Below, piece by piece: positions 1-7,764 of a stretch of DNA of 37,950 nucleotides. Within the stretch, counting starts at the first letter, position 1; every line of letters starts with the position of its first letter. Both the position numbers and the translations under genes were made by a program. The stretch is from Marinobacter sp. ELB17 (GTDB lineage: Bacteria; Pseudomonadota; Gammaproteobacteria; Pseudomonadales; Oleiphilaceae): assembly GCF_000169375.1 (NCBI RefSeq), contig NZ_AAXY01000031.1, forward strand, positions 1 through 37,950. Reading direction: 5' to 3'. The notes beneath the pieces were generated by a model. It ran no database searches and was not told the origin of the DNA. It worked only from the letters and a program-made list of their open reading frames with translations.

Positions 1-147
1 GCCGGTCTCTTTTTCAAACGCGTTCAGCAGAGGTTCCAGCAGGTAAGCCTGGCGGTAGGAGTAGATGTTTACTTCGCCGTCAGCAAACGCGGCCATGGGC
101 ATGGCGGTCAGGGCAATGGCAGCTGTGGCAGCAAGTTTCAATCGCAT
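1..147 (-). CDS. Fe(III) ABC transporter substrate-binding protein, N-terminal part (gene runs off the window)
   Basis: Reading the minus strand from an ATG at 147-145 gives 49 residues before the window edge. They begin with a classical signal peptide: MRLK, a hydrophobic alanine-rich stretch, and a probable cleavage site after AAFA. The mature start DGEVNIYSYRQAYLLEPL resembles the FbpA/FutA/IdiA family of periplasmic iron(III)-binding proteins, whose first strand carries a similar VNIYS.R tyrosine-containing motif. The role would be capture of ferric iron for an inner-membrane ABC importer. A Fur-box-like sequence over its promoter agrees with this. Only the N-terminus is visible, so the metal-ligand tyrosines further on cannot be checked. 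Another class of periplasmic binding protein remains possible. Confidence 0.75.
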   Translation of the reverse strand, partial: MRLKLAATAAIALTAMPMAAFADGEVNIYSYRQAYLLEPLLNAFEKETG

Positions 148-210
148 AATGGCAACCTCGGTTGGGGGGAGTATGGTTCTGTCAGGAATGGGTGAATGAA
201 TATTAAAAAC

Positions 211-229
211 GCAAACCATTATCATTTGT
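211..229 (-). promoter_or_regulatory. Fur-box-like operator
   Basis: Read on the minus strand, 229-211 matches the 19-bp consensus Fur box at about 13 of 19 positions, including an unbroken core AATGATAAT. It covers the -10 hexamer of the divergent iron-binding protein gene. Fur bound to ferrous iron would therefore be expected to block transcription when iron is sufficient. It may also affect the pilZ-domain gene reading the other way, which starts about 60 bases off. Confidence 0.6.
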
Positions 230-246
230 ATTACCTGGATAGTCAA
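218..246 (-). promoter_or_regulatory. Sigma-70-type promoter of the iron-binding protein gene
   Basis: On the minus strand a -35 hexamer TTGACT (246-241) is followed after 17 bases by GATAAT (223-218), a five-of-six match to the -10 consensus. The start codon of the iron-binding protein gene lies about 70 bases downstream. The -10 lies inside the Fur-box-like sequence, the usual arrangement for iron repression. Hexamers and spacing are seen directly; activity is inferred. Confidence 0.6.
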
Positions 247-287
247 TGCTGTCTGTCTATACTTTGAGAAATTTGGTGGTATTCTTC

Positions 288-602
288 ATGGAAACAATAG
301 CCCTCAGCCTTGGTGCAAGTTTTATGACCCCAGATGACCGCCGCGAACACTTGCGTACATCCATGAGTGCGACTGTGAAAGTTGAGCACGAAACCCTGGG
401 CAACTTTGTGTTTGGTACCCGCGACATATCTGACGGCGGCGTGTTTATTGCGATTGAAGACCAACAATTTGCCCCTCAACTTGGGGACAAAGTGACCGTT
501 CAAGTGCAGGGCTTGCCGATAGCGGCTCCGATTTTGCACATGGTGGTGCGGCGTAAAACCCCTGACGGTTACGGTTTACAGTTTGCCGACAGCAACCCAT
601 AA
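288..602 (+). CDS. PilZ-domain protein (c-di-GMP binding), single domain
   Basis: A 104-residue protein consisting of one PilZ domain. Both c-di-GMP-binding motifs are present: RxxxR at residues 19-23 (R-EHL-R) and DxSxxG at 46-51 (DISDGG). A beta-rich remainder ends in a typical GYGLQF strand. Stand-alone PilZ proteins act as c-di-GMP-responsive adaptors for motility, pili or exopolysaccharide; the partner cannot be told from sequence. The frame is open from 246, but the ATG at 288 is preferred because a GGTGG lies 9 bases upstream and the domain begins soon after. An ATG at 324 is a shorter alternative. The gene is divergent from the iron-binding protein gene and followed by yadG after 135 bases. 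Confidence 0.8.
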   Translation: METIALSLGASFMTPDDRREHLRTSMSATVKVEHETLGNFVFGTRDISDGGVFIAIEDQQFAPQLGDKVTVQVQGLPIAAPILHMVVRRKTPDGYGLQFADSNP

Positions 603-629
603 CGGTTAATATTCCTGCCCGATTAAGCC

Positions 630-658
630 TGCCGTGCGCTTTAACAAGCGATACGGCA
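630..658. other. Imperfect stem-loop downstream of the PilZ gene
   Basis: TGCCGT (630-635) pairs with ACGGCA (653-658), and inside it CGCTT (637-641) pairs with AAGCG (646-650) around a four-base loop. There is no T-tract after it, so it may be a weak terminator or an RNA-stabilising hairpin between the PilZ gene and yadG. Confidence 0.35.
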
Positions 659-737
659 CGCAGTCTATAAAAAGTGACGTAGTATCCAGTCACGCAGTTC
701 CCGCATTCAGCCCCATGTTTTTCTGTCAGGAATGTCT

Positions 738-1688
738 ATGGCTTACGCTCTGGAAATTCAGGGCCTGACCAAAACCTATGGCAATGGTTTTCAGGCCCTT
801 AAAGGTATTGACCTCAAAGTGGCCAAAGGCGACTTTTTTGCGTTGCTAGGCCCCAACGGCGCCGGTAAATCCACCACCCTGGGGGTGGTGTCATCGCTGG
901 TGAATAAATCCGCCGGGCAGGTGCGAGTGTTTGGCCATGATATGGACACCGAGCTGTCGGCGGCCAAGCTTAACTTGGGCGTGGTGCCCCAGGAGTTCAA
1001 CTTTAACCAGTTTGAAAAAGTGCTGGATATTGTGACCACTCAGGCCGGCTATTACGGTATTCCGCTAAAGCAGGCTCTGATCTCTGCCGAGAAATACCTG
1101 AAACAGCTTGGGCTATGGGATAAGCGCAATACTCCGTCGCGCACGCTTTCTGGCGGCATGAAGCGGCGCCTGATGATTGCGCGCGCGCTGGTGCACGAAC
1201 CGCGCCTGTTGATTCTGGACGAACCCACCGCGGGCGTGGATATTGAGTTGCGCCGTTCTATGTGGACGTTTCTGCAAGAAATGAACCGCAATGGCACCAC
1301 CATTATTCTGACGACCCATTACCTGGAAGAAGCCGAGGCCCTGTGCCGCAACATCGCCATTATTGATCACGGCCAGATCCTACGAAACACCAGCAAGCGC
1401 GAGTTACTGCAGCAACTGAGTGTGGAAACCTTTGTACTGGATCTTGCCGGTGGTCATCAACAGCTGCCCCAGCTCGACGGTTATGTTCGCCGCTTTGATA
1501 AAGACGGTGCGTTGGAAGTGGATGTGCAAAAAGGGTCAGGTTTGAATCAGGTTTTCGTGCAGCTGCAACAGCAGGGCATCGAGGTAGACAGCATGCGCAC
1601 CAAAGCGAACCGCCTGGAAGAGCTGTTTGTACGCATGGTTGAAGCCAACGCCGACAACAGTGACAACGATCCAAAGGCGCAGTTATGA
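738..1688 (+). CDS. yadG: ABC transporter ATP-binding protein, YadG type
   Basis: This 316-residue ATPase is closely similar, from memory, to E. coli YadG along its whole length. It carries Walker A GPNGAGKST at about residues 38-46, the signature LSGGMKRRL, Walker B LLILDEPTAGVD, and the H-loop histidine in TTHYLEEAE. The C-terminal extension ends in the family-typical RTKANRLEELFV. It would power the YadH permease, forming an ABC-2 type exporter whose substrate is not known. An in-frame ATG at 732 exists, but AGGA at 728-731 is too close to it and well placed for the ATG at 738. The stop overlaps the yadH start (ATGA), indicating translational coupling. Confidence 0.9.
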   Translation: MAYALEIQGLTKTYGNGFQALKGIDLKVAKGDFFALLGPNGAGKSTTLGVVSSLVNKSAGQVRVFGHDMDTELSAAKLNLGVVPQEFNFNQFEKVLDIVTTQAGYYGIPLKQALISAEKYLKQLGLWDKRNTPSRTLSGGMKRRLMIARALVHEPRLLILDEPTAGVDIELRRSMWTFLQEMNRNGTTIILTTHYLEEAEALCRNIAIIDHGQILRNTSKRELLQQLSVETFVLDLAGGHQQLPQLDGYVRRFDKDGALEVDVQKGSGLNQVFVQLQQQGIEVDSMRTKANRLEELFVRMVEANADNSDNDPKAQL

Positions 1689-2458
1689 CACCGCACGCTC
1701 TGTGGACCGCATTTTATACAATTCTGAGTCGTGAAATTCGCCGCTTTACCCGCATCTGGCCACAAACCCTGTTGCCGCCGGCGGTCACCATGACCTTGTA
1801 TTTTATTATTTTTGGCAATCTGATTGGTTCCCGCATTGGTAAGATGGACGGCTTCGACTACATGCAGTTTATTGTGCCGGGCCTGATTATGCTGGCGGTT
1901 ATTACCAGTTCCTACGGCAACGTGGTGTCGTCGTTCTTTTCGATGAAGTTTCAGCACAGTATTGAAGAGCTGCTGGTGGCGCCGGTGCCAAACTGGGTGA
2001 TTCTGGCCGGCTACGTGTGTGGCGGTATGGCTCGCGGCCTGGGCATTGGAGTGGTTGTGACGTTGGTATCGCTGGCGTTTACCCACTTGCAAATTCACAA
2101 CCTGCTAATGGTTGTGGTTACGGTGTTTCTGACCTCGGCGCTGTTTTCCCTGGGCGGTTTTATCAACGCCATGCTGGCGACAAAATTCGATGATATCTCC
2201 ATTGTGCCCACCTTTATCCTGACACCGCTGACCTACCTGGGTGGCGTTTTTTATAGCATTAATCTGCTGCCGGACGTTTGGCGCGCGGTGTCTATGGCCA
2301 ACCCGATTCTGTACATGGTAAATGGCTTTCGCTACGGCATTCTGGGTGTGTCAGACGTGAATCCGTTTGTCTCTCTGGGTATGATTCTGCTGTTTATTGT
2401 GGTGTTGGCGGCGGTTGCATTGAACTTGTTGCGCCGTGGCAAAGGCATTCGTAATTGA
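1685..2458 (+). CDS. yadH: ABC-2 type transporter permease, YadH type
   Basis: This 257-residue membrane protein has about six hydrophobic segments and the ABC-2 permease pattern. Conserved stretches recognisable from YadH include TMTLYFIIFGNLIGSRIG near residues 37-54, QFIVPGLIM, EELLVAPVP, and FDDISIVPTFILTPLTYLGG near 178-197. It is the inner-membrane channel partner of the upstream ATPase, with start and stop overlapping by four bases. The substrate is unknown. queF follows 13 bases later on the same strand and may share the transcript. Confidence 0.9.
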   Translation: MTPHALWTAFYTILSREIRRFTRIWPQTLLPPAVTMTLYFIIFGNLIGSRIGKMDGFDYMQFIVPGLIMLAVITSSYGNVVSSFFSMKFQHSIEELLVAPVPNWVILAGYVCGGMARGLGIGVVVTLVSLAFTHLQIHNLLMVVVTVFLTSALFSLGGFINAMLATKFDDISIVPTFILTPLTYLGGVFYSINLLPDVWRAVSMANPILYMVNGFRYGILGVSDVNPFVSLGMILLFIVVLAAVALNLLRRGKGIRN

Positions 2459-2471
2459 TTCAGGAAAATTT

Positions 2472-3290
2472 ATGGCACTTGATAACGCGCCGCTGGGGAA
2501 AACCAGCGAATACCCGGACACCTACGATCCCGGCCAGCTGTTTCCGATTCCGCGGTTGCACAACCGCCAGCGTATAGGCCTGGAAGACGGTCGCTGGCCC
2601 TGGTTTGGCGGGGACTTATGGCAGGCTTGGGAAGTGTCTTGGCTGCGCCCTGGCGGCGTGCCGGCGGTGGCCTGGGCGGAAATCGAGTTTCCGGCAGAAT
2701 CGCCGCAGTTGGTTGAGTCTAAATCGCTGAAGCTGTATATGAATTCACTGAACCAGACCGTATACGCCAGTGCTGAGCGGGTTTGCGAAGTGATTGTTGC
2801 AGACTTGTCGTCAGCCTCTGGCGCCGCGGTTCGGGTGACCCTGCACAGCGTTGATGAAGGCGCTCTGGCCCAGGGACGGCCACAAGAATATCAGCTGATT
2901 GATGACGAACCTTTGACCGATGTGGTTTACAGCTACGCGCCGGAGTCCCTTGTAACCGGTACAAAGATCGTTAGCGAAAAACTGTGTTCACACCTGTTGA
3001 AAAGCAATTGCCCGGTAACCGGGCAGCCAGACTGGGGTTCGGTATTAATTGACTATACCGGTCCGAAACTGGATCGGGTTGGCCTGTTGCGTTACATCGT
3101 GAGCTTTCGCCAGAAGCAGGATTTTCACGAGCACTGCGTAGAGACTCTGTTCACGGATCTGATGCGCCATTGTAAACCGCAAGCGTTGACGGTAACCGCC
3201 CGTTATACCCGCCGCGGCGGCCTGGATATTAATCCGTGGCGCAGTACCCGTGCTGACGCCAATTCCGGCCCGCGCCTGATACGTCAGTAG
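2472..3290 (+). CDS. queF: NADPH-dependent 7-cyano-7-deazaguanine reductase
   Basis: QueF reduces preQ0 to preQ1 in queuosine biosynthesis, in the cytosol. The 272-residue protein is the long, two-fold (YqcD/E. coli) type. The QueF motif ESKSLKLY is at about residues 82-89. The catalytic cysteine is C180 in LLKSNCPVTGQPDWGS, with the partner aspartate D187. The C-terminal signature RYTRRGGLDINPWRS is intact. The frame stays open back to 2436 inside yadH, but the ATG at 2472 has AGGAAAA just upstream and gives the normal family length. Two later genes of the pathway, queA and tgt, lie about 14.6 kb downstream. Confidence 0.95.
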   Translation: MALDNAPLGKTSEYPDTYDPGQLFPIPRLHNRQRIGLEDGRWPWFGGDLWQAWEVSWLRPGGVPAVAWAEIEFPAESPQLVESKSLKLYMNSLNQTVYASAERVCEVIVADLSSASGAAVRVTLHSVDEGALAQGRPQEYQLIDDEPLTDVVYSYAPESLVTGTKIVSEKLCSHLLKSNCPVTGQPDWGSVLIDYTGPKLDRVGLLRYIVSFRQKQDFHEHCVETLFTDLMRHCKPQALTVTARYTRRGGLDINPWRSTRADANSGPRLIRQ

Positions 3291-3316
3291 CTTTTTATGA
3301 GTCGCGTTTGCGCGGC

Positions 3317-4750
3317 CTAGTCCCGCTGATGGCGCAAGCGGCTAGAGGCTTCGTCTAGCGCCCGCAGTATGGCGATTCGGTCGTTTTCGCTCACTTTTTC
3401 CGAATCCAGATACAGGGTAAAGCCACTGTGTTCGTGTTCCAGAAAGCTGCGGTTGCGGCCCAGGTCGCAGCGATAATCGATCACCTGATACACCGCAATG
3501 GGCCTGCTGAAGCCCCTAACCGTTACCTCGCCCTTATCGCGGCACATAATACTGTCTTTAATCAGCGAAAAGGCTTCGTGGGTTACCAGAATTTCACCGG
3601 GCTGTGCCAGATGCTCCAGCCGGCTGGCGAGGTTCACTTCCTTGCCAATGATGGTGTAATCCATGCGATTTTCGGCGCCAAAGTTGCCAACGGTGGCATA
3701 GCCGGTGCTGATGCCCATACGAATCTGTAGCGGTGTCTTGATACCCTGGCTGCGCCACTTCTGGCGCAGTATTTTCATGTGTTTGCGCATGTCGATGGCC
3801 ATAGACACGCAGGCCAGCGTATCTTCCCGTTGACCACGGCTGGTGGGGTCGCCGAAAAAGATCATGATGGAGTCGCCCACAAACTTGTCGATGGTGCCGC
3901 CGTGCTTGAGGGCAATTTGCGACATTTCATTGAAGTAGTGATTCAACACATCGGTCAAGGCTTCCGGTTCCATTTCTTCCGATAGCTCGGTAAAGCCCTG
4001 AATATCGGAGAAAAAAACCGCTAGCTTTTTGCGCTGGGTTTCCAGGCGTACATCCCGCTGGCCGGTAAAAATGGTTTGCCATACTTGCGGCGACATGTAC
4101 TTCGACAATTTTTGCGACAGTGCGATGGACTGCTCACGCTGGGCTTGAATCAATAAGGTGGCGTGGCGCAGGGCTTTGGCTTGCTGGTGGGAAAACAGAG
4201 CGGTTGCGCAAATGTAAACACCGGCTACGATCACCGCCAGCAAATCTGCAAGGGGAGGCAGGGTGATGGCATAGCCAGGGTTGAATAGAAAGAACACGGC
4301 CAGCGCCGACGCAGAAAGCATAAGGCTGCCCCAGGCCCACTGCTTTAAGCCACCCACCACAAAGCAGGTGAACATCACCATTAAGGCAATGGTCGCGGCG
4401 GAAATGTTTATCAGCCCCAGGCTTCCGATAAACACCCCGGAAATGGCAGAATCTATGAGCAACAGGTGTTGGCGAATGGTGGGTGAGTTGCGTTTGCGCG
4501 CGTCCAGTGAAAACAGCTGGGCCAGGTGGGGCCATACCATCGCAAATCCGGCCATACCAAAGAGCCACACTGAGTGGAGCCCTTCGACAATACCGGCGAT
4601 CATAATGACGGCCATGGCGGCGTAACCCAGCGTGCGGCCAAGATAGTCTGGCATGATAGGCACGGTCGTTGACGGTGTTCCTTCAGCGGTGTCAATAGCG
4701 TTAGCGGGGGTTGTTCTGGTATCGCGAATGTTGGCAGGTGCTCTGATCAT
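3317..4750 (-). CDS. Membrane-bound class III adenylate cyclase with N-terminal MASE2-like sensor
   Basis: A 477-residue protein expected to make cAMP from ATP at the inner membrane. Residues about 35-185 contain five or six hydrophobic segments, and the WPHLA motif near 73-77 suggests a MASE2 domain as in Pseudomonas CyaB. A linker (about 195-240) leads to a class III cyclase domain at about 243-425. Both metal aspartates are present: D249 in FFSDIQGF and D293 in GDSIMIFF. K289 and D364 fit ATP rather than GTP specificity, and N373 and R377 are the transition-state pair. A short tail of about 50 residues follows. The start has only a distant AAGGA; M33 is an alternative. It lies one base downstream of the DUF962 gene, so the two are probably co-transcribed. 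Confidence 0.87.
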   Translation of the reverse strand: MIRAPANIRDTRTTPANAIDTAEGTPSTTVPIMPDYLGRTLGYAAMAVIMIAGIVEGLHSVWLFGMAGFAMVWPHLAQLFSLDARKRNSPTIRQHLLLIDSAISGVFIGSLGLINISAATIALMVMFTCFVVGGLKQWAWGSLMLSASALAVFFLFNPGYAITLPPLADLLAVIVAGVYICATALFSHQQAKALRHATLLIQAQREQSIALSQKLSKYMSPQVWQTIFTGQRDVRLETQRKKLAVFFSDIQGFTELSEEMEPEALTDVLNHYFNEMSQIALKHGGTIDKFVGDSIMIFFGDPTSRGQREDTLACVSMAIDMRKHMKILRQKWRSQGIKTPLQIRMGISTGYATVGNFGAENRMDYTIIGKEVNLASRLEHLAQPGEILVTHEAFSLIKDSIMCRDKGEVTVRGFSRPIAVYQVIDYRCDLGRNRSFLEHEHSGFTLYLDSEKVSENDRIAILRALDEASSRLRHQRD

Positions 4751-4751
4751 T

Positions 4752-5075
4752 TCAGAATCGAATCCTTCCTGTCAGCATGTCTTTGAACATAACCCAGTCG
4801 CCCATCAAGCTATATAGGGGGTGGCGAAATGTAGCAGGGCGATTTTTCTCATAGCCAAAATGGCCTATCCAGGCGAAGCCATATCCGATCACTGGAAGCG
4901 CCAGCAGCCAAAGCAGATTGCCAGACACAGCCACCCAGGCTATGACGGCAAGCACCAGTGAGCTGCCAATAAAGTGCAATCGCCTGCAGGTTCGGTTACG
5001 GTGCTCATTTAAGTAAAAGGGATAGAATTCAGCAAAGCTATGAAAGATTTTTGGTGCGCTCACAGTAGCCTCCAT
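4752..5075 (-). CDS. DUF962 / Mpo1-like membrane protein
   Basis: A 107-residue protein of the DUF962 family, related to yeast Mpo1, an iron-dependent 2-hydroxy fatty acid dioxygenase. The conserved histidines are in place: H25 in EHRN, H34 in LHFIGS, H72 in GHFGYEKNRP, and H85 in RHPLYSL. Two hydrophobic segments occupy about residues 38-70. The bacterial function is not established, so the dioxygenase role is only an analogy. It is the first gene of a two-gene minus-strand unit with the adenylate cyclase. It is divergent from the nitroreductase gene across 110 bases. Confidence 0.82.
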   Translation of the reverse strand: MEATVSAPKIFHSFAEFYPFYLNEHRNRTCRRLHFIGSSLVLAVIAWVAVSGNLLWLLALPVIGYGFAWIGHFGYEKNRPATFRHPLYSLMGDWVMFKDMLTGRIRF

Positions 5076-5127
5076 GTCGCTTTTAATTGTTGGTTTTACA
5101 CAAAGGCACTCAGCCTAACAGCAATGT

Positions 5128-5154
5128 TTGATTGTCACCATTGAGTGCTATAAC
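5128..5154 (+). promoter_or_regulatory. Candidate extended -10 promoter of the nitroreductase gene
   Basis: TGC followed by TATAAC (5149-5154) makes an extended -10, with TTGATT at 5128-5133 as a possible -35. The spacer is a short 15 bases. The ydjA-type start codon is 32 bases downstream. Confidence 0.4.
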
Positions 5155-5185
5155 AAGGCTTTACTTTAACACCTGACAGGATTTT

Positions 5186-5740
5186 ATGACGGCTATCAGC
5201 GATTTTATTCTTGCCCGAAGTTCCGAGCCGCGCCTGCAAGCACCGGCACCGGGGCCGGGCGTTCTGGCGCGGGCTTTTGCCTGCGCGGCGCGAGCGCCAG
5301 ATCATGGTCTTTTGCGGCCCTGGCGTTACTTGGTGGTGGAAGGCGAAGGCCTTGAGCGCTTGGGCGATTTGTTTGCAGACACCTACGGTCCGGAAGCCGA
5401 TGAAAAAATCCTGGCAAAGCTTCGCAAAAGTCCGCTTCGGGCACCTATGGTGATTATTGCGATTGCGTCACCGGTTGAACATCCGAAAATTCCGGCCAGC
5501 GAGCAAGTTTTGTCCGCTGCCGCGAGCACCACCTTGCTCGAGCTGGCGCTTCAGGATGCGGGCTTTGGTGTCATGTGGCGAACCGGGTCGCCGGCTTATA
5601 ATCCGGCGGTTACAAAGGCGTTGGGTTTGAACGAGCAGGAATCGGTGATTGGCTTTATTTATACGGGCAGCGTTGTTTGTGCCAAGCCTGCGGTGCCGCG
5701 TCTTGAACCGGCGGCGTTTGTGTCGCGCTGGCCGCAGTAG
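5186..5740 (+). CDS. NAD(P)H nitroreductase, YdjA type
   Basis: A 184-residue minimal nitroreductase that should bind FMN and reduce nitro or quinone compounds with NAD(P)H. Family features are the N-terminal ILARSS near residues 8-13, the motif AARAPDHGLLRPWRYLVV at about 34-51, the middle ALQDAGFGVMWRTG segment, and a closing GFIYTG strand. The physiological substrate is unknown. AGGA precedes the ATG at the right distance. It is a single-gene unit ending at a strong hairpin. I did not assign the symbol ydjA because several paralogues can exist. Confidence 0.85.
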   Translation: MTAISDFILARSSEPRLQAPAPGPGVLARAFACAARAPDHGLLRPWRYLVVEGEGLERLGDLFADTYGPEADEKILAKLRKSPLRAPMVIIAIASPVEHPKIPASEQVLSAAASTTLLELALQDAGFGVMWRTGSPAYNPAVTKALGLNEQESVIGFIYTGSVVCAKPAVPRLEPAAFVSRWPQ

Positions 5741-5752
5741 CCAGTGCCTATG

Positions 5753-5790
5753 TGCCTTAAAGAGCGCCCGCCAGGGCGCTCTTTAAGGCA
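5753..5790. terminator. Bidirectional terminator between the nitroreductase and Lon-N genes
   Basis: A perfect 17-bp inverted repeat (5753-5769 and 5774-5790) encloses a four-base loop. The stem has a GC core and flanking AT stretches on both sides. It lies between two convergent genes and can serve both. Confidence 0.85.
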
Positions 5791-5832
5791 TTCATTAGAG
5801 CAATCTTCTTAGCGCACTCGTCAAAGTACCCT

Positions 5833-6483
5833 TCAGAGGTCGTTCAGTAGCTCCAGCGTGTAGGCCAGGCGCTGGGGCGCTGAATCCATTTCCAGAATTT
5901 TCTGCATGAGCTCAGGCTCAAAGTGCACCACGCCAAACAGCGCCAGGCTGAACTGACCGTCGGTTTTTGCCTGCCATTCTTCTGATTCCGCCAGTTGTTT
6001 TACGGATTTTCGAATCGCCGGGTCGCCGTGGCCCAAAGCGACCAGCCGGTGCAGAATTTTATCCCGCAATTCGGCGCAATCGCGGGTTTCACTGTCGCTG
6101 AGCGGTTGGTCACTAAACTCTATGCACTCATAGATCTGATACGGCAACTGCTGAAGCTGCTGATCGAGCCGGTAGCGCTGCTGTATGTGCACGTTCAGCA
6201 GCAGGCGGCCGTCTTCCATGGTTTCCACAAGTTCGCAGCGGCCCGCGCTGAATACGTCGTAGGGCCGATAGGTGGCCTGATTAGAGCTTAGCGCCTGCTC
6301 CAGGGACTCTGCTTGTTTGCCCGGGCTTAACTGTTTTTCGGTGTGGCAGATAGCCAATAGGGTTTCGGTTTCCAGGCAGTGTTGAATCATCGCGCGGTAG
6401 CGCGGCTCAAACACGTGCAGCGGAAACACAGTACCGGGGAAGGTGACGCACCCGGGAATAGGGAAGATGCAGATTTTGGCCAC
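5833..6483 (-). CDS. Lon protease N-terminal (LON substrate-binding) domain protein
   Basis: A 216-residue protein consisting of only the LON N-terminal domain. The family motif lies at the very start: FPIPGCVTFPGTVFPLHVFEPRYR at residues 7-30. There is no AAA+ or protease part. The usual C-terminal helical half is present (about residues 130-216). Such stand-alone proteins are common in gammaproteobacteria; their role is unproven, though substrate or adaptor functions are often suggested. It is convergent with the nitroreductase gene and divergent from the flagellar block. Confidence 0.85.
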   Translation of the reverse strand: MAKICIFPIPGCVTFPGTVFPLHVFEPRYRAMIQHCLETETLLAICHTEKQLSPGKQAESLEQALSSNQATYRPYDVFSAGRCELVETMEDGRLLLNVHIQQRYRLDQQLQQLPYQIYECIEFSDQPLSDSETRDCAELRDKILHRLVALGHGDPAIRKSVKQLAESEEWQAKTDGQFSLALFGVVHFEPELMQKILEMDSAPQRLAYTLELLNDL

Positions 6484-6859
6484 GGGCTTGCTCCAAGATG
6501 GTTTGCGGAAAGTGGTCAGCTAAAGGTGGTCGACGAAAATGGCGTCTAGACACTTTACGCTGCCGTTGCGCTAACTGCTCACATCCGGGCGGCAAAAACG
6601 CTGTGATTGGCGAGTGCCTTGAGGGCAGTTGCTTGCCGTTTTTTTGCAGTGGCGTGGGTGTTGCGTTGTTCGAGCCGCTCAATACCGACGTTATTTAGAG
6701 GTGTTTAGCCGTTCAAAGCCTAAAAACAACGCTGCAATCCTGTTAAGACAAAAATTTCCGTAGTTTTCACCATTCTGGCATCGCACTTGCTTTTAACTCT
6801 TCATACACCTGAAACCGGCAATCTTTCGTTAACCGCCGGCACAGAATTGCGGAGGCAGT
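6484..6859. other. Intergenic region upstream of flgB (376 bases)
   Basis: This is the only gap above 300 bases in the window. The last 85 bases hold the flgB sigma-54 promoter and leader. In the remaining part I see no convincing gene. A 66-codon open frame at 6498-6698 (+) has no ribosome site or recognisable product. Genes often found ahead of flgB in pseudomonads (flgA, flgM, cheV, cheR) are absent here. Confidence 0.6.
6776..6791 (+). promoter_or_regulatory. Sigma-54 promoter of the flgBCDE operon
   Basis: TGGCATCGCACTTGCT matches the -24/-12 consensus (TGGCACG, N4, TTGCW), with the invariant GG and GC exactly ten bases apart. The expected start is near 6802, about 58 bases before flgB. 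It implies RpoN plus a FleQ/FlrC-type enhancer-binding protein, the class II/III arrangement of polar flagella in Pseudomonas and Vibrio. The activator site itself is not recognised. Confidence 0.85.
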
Positions 6860-7270
6860 ATGGCAATCAATTTCGACAGTGCACTGGGTATTCACCAATA
6901 CGCCCTTCAGGCACGGGTTCAGCGCGCAGAAATTCTGGCCAATAATCTGGCCAACGCTGACACCCCGGGCTTCAAGGCCCGTGATATCGACTTCCAGGCG
7001 ATAATGAAGCGAGCGCAGAGTAACGCTAGCGGCTTCGGCATGAACACCACCAACAGCGGCCATATAACCGAAGGTGGCGGTGCGCCCGGCTCTTTAGGCG
7101 ACAATGATTTGTTGTATCGCACACCGCATCAGCCTTCGGTAGACGGCAATACGGTAGACGCCCAGCAGGAACAGAGCCGCTTTATGCGCAACGCCATGGA
7201 CTACCAGGCCAGCTTCCAGTTTCTTAGCAGCAAATTCAGCGGGATTAGCAAAGCGCTGACGGGCCAGTAA
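6860..7270 (+). CDS. flgB: Flagellar proximal rod protein FlgB
   Basis: FlgB forms part of the proximal rod in the periplasm and is exported by the flagellar type III system. The 136-residue length is normal. The rod-protein N-terminal motif NNLANADTPGFKARDIDF lies near residues 30-47, and the C-terminus has the amphipathic helix with RNAMDYQASFQFL. A GGAGG precedes the ATG. It is the first gene after the sigma-54 promoter; flgC follows after 34 bases. Confidence 0.96.
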   Translation: MAINFDSALGIHQYALQARVQRAEILANNLANADTPGFKARDIDFQAIMKRAQSNASGFGMNTTNSGHITEGGGAPGSLGDNDLLYRTPHQPSVDGNTVDAQQEQSRFMRNAMDYQASFQFLSSKFSGISKALTGQ

Positions 7271-7304
7271 GCCGCAGTCAACACGGTGAACACAGGAGAT
7301 TTTT

Positions 7305-7748
7305 ATGTCACTGGGTAACATTTTCGACATCGCCGGTTCCGGTATGACTGCGCAATCGCTGCGGCTAAACACCACAGCTTCTAACATTGCCAACGCCGAA
7401 ACTGCCAGTTCCAGCACCGGTGAAACCTACCGCGCCCGTAAGCCTGTGTTTGCGGCGGTTCAGCAGTCGCTGTTAAACGGCAATCAGCCGGCGTTCGGTT
7501 CCGGGGCAGAAGGCGGTGCCGGTGTGCGGGTGGAAGGCATAGTCGAAAGCGATGCCGATCTGCAGATGCGCTACGAGCCCAACCACCCGGCTGCTAGCGA
7601 AGACGGCTATGTGTACTACCCCAATGTAAATGTGGCAGAAGAAATGGCCGATATGATGTCCTCTTCCCGCAGCTTCCAGATGAATGTAGACATCATGAAC
7701 ACTGCCAAGTCGATGATGCAGCGCATTTTAACTCTGGGCCAGAACTAA
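7305..7748 (+). CDS. flgC: Flagellar proximal rod protein FlgC
   Basis: A 147-residue rod protein. The N-terminal family motif NTTASNIANAETA lies near residues 22-34, followed by RARKPVFAAV. The C-terminal coiled-coil region is NVNVAEEMADMMSSSRSFQMNV-like. It joins FlgB, FlgF and FliE in the proximal rod. AGGAG lies just before the ATG. It is second in the flgBCDE transcript. Confidence 0.96.
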   Translation: MSLGNIFDIAGSGMTAQSLRLNTTASNIANAETASSSTGETYRARKPVFAAVQQSLLNGNQPAFGSGAEGGAGVRVEGIVESDADLQMRYEPNHPAASEDGYVYYPNVNVAEEMADMMSSSRSFQMNVDIMNTAKSMMQRILTLGQN

Positions 7749-7764
7749 CAGGCGGTAATCAATC

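Noticed and set aside
6498..6698. 66-codon open frame upstream of flgB
   Set aside because: Cysteine- and glycine-rich random-looking product, no ribosome site; it also overlaps no conserved element.
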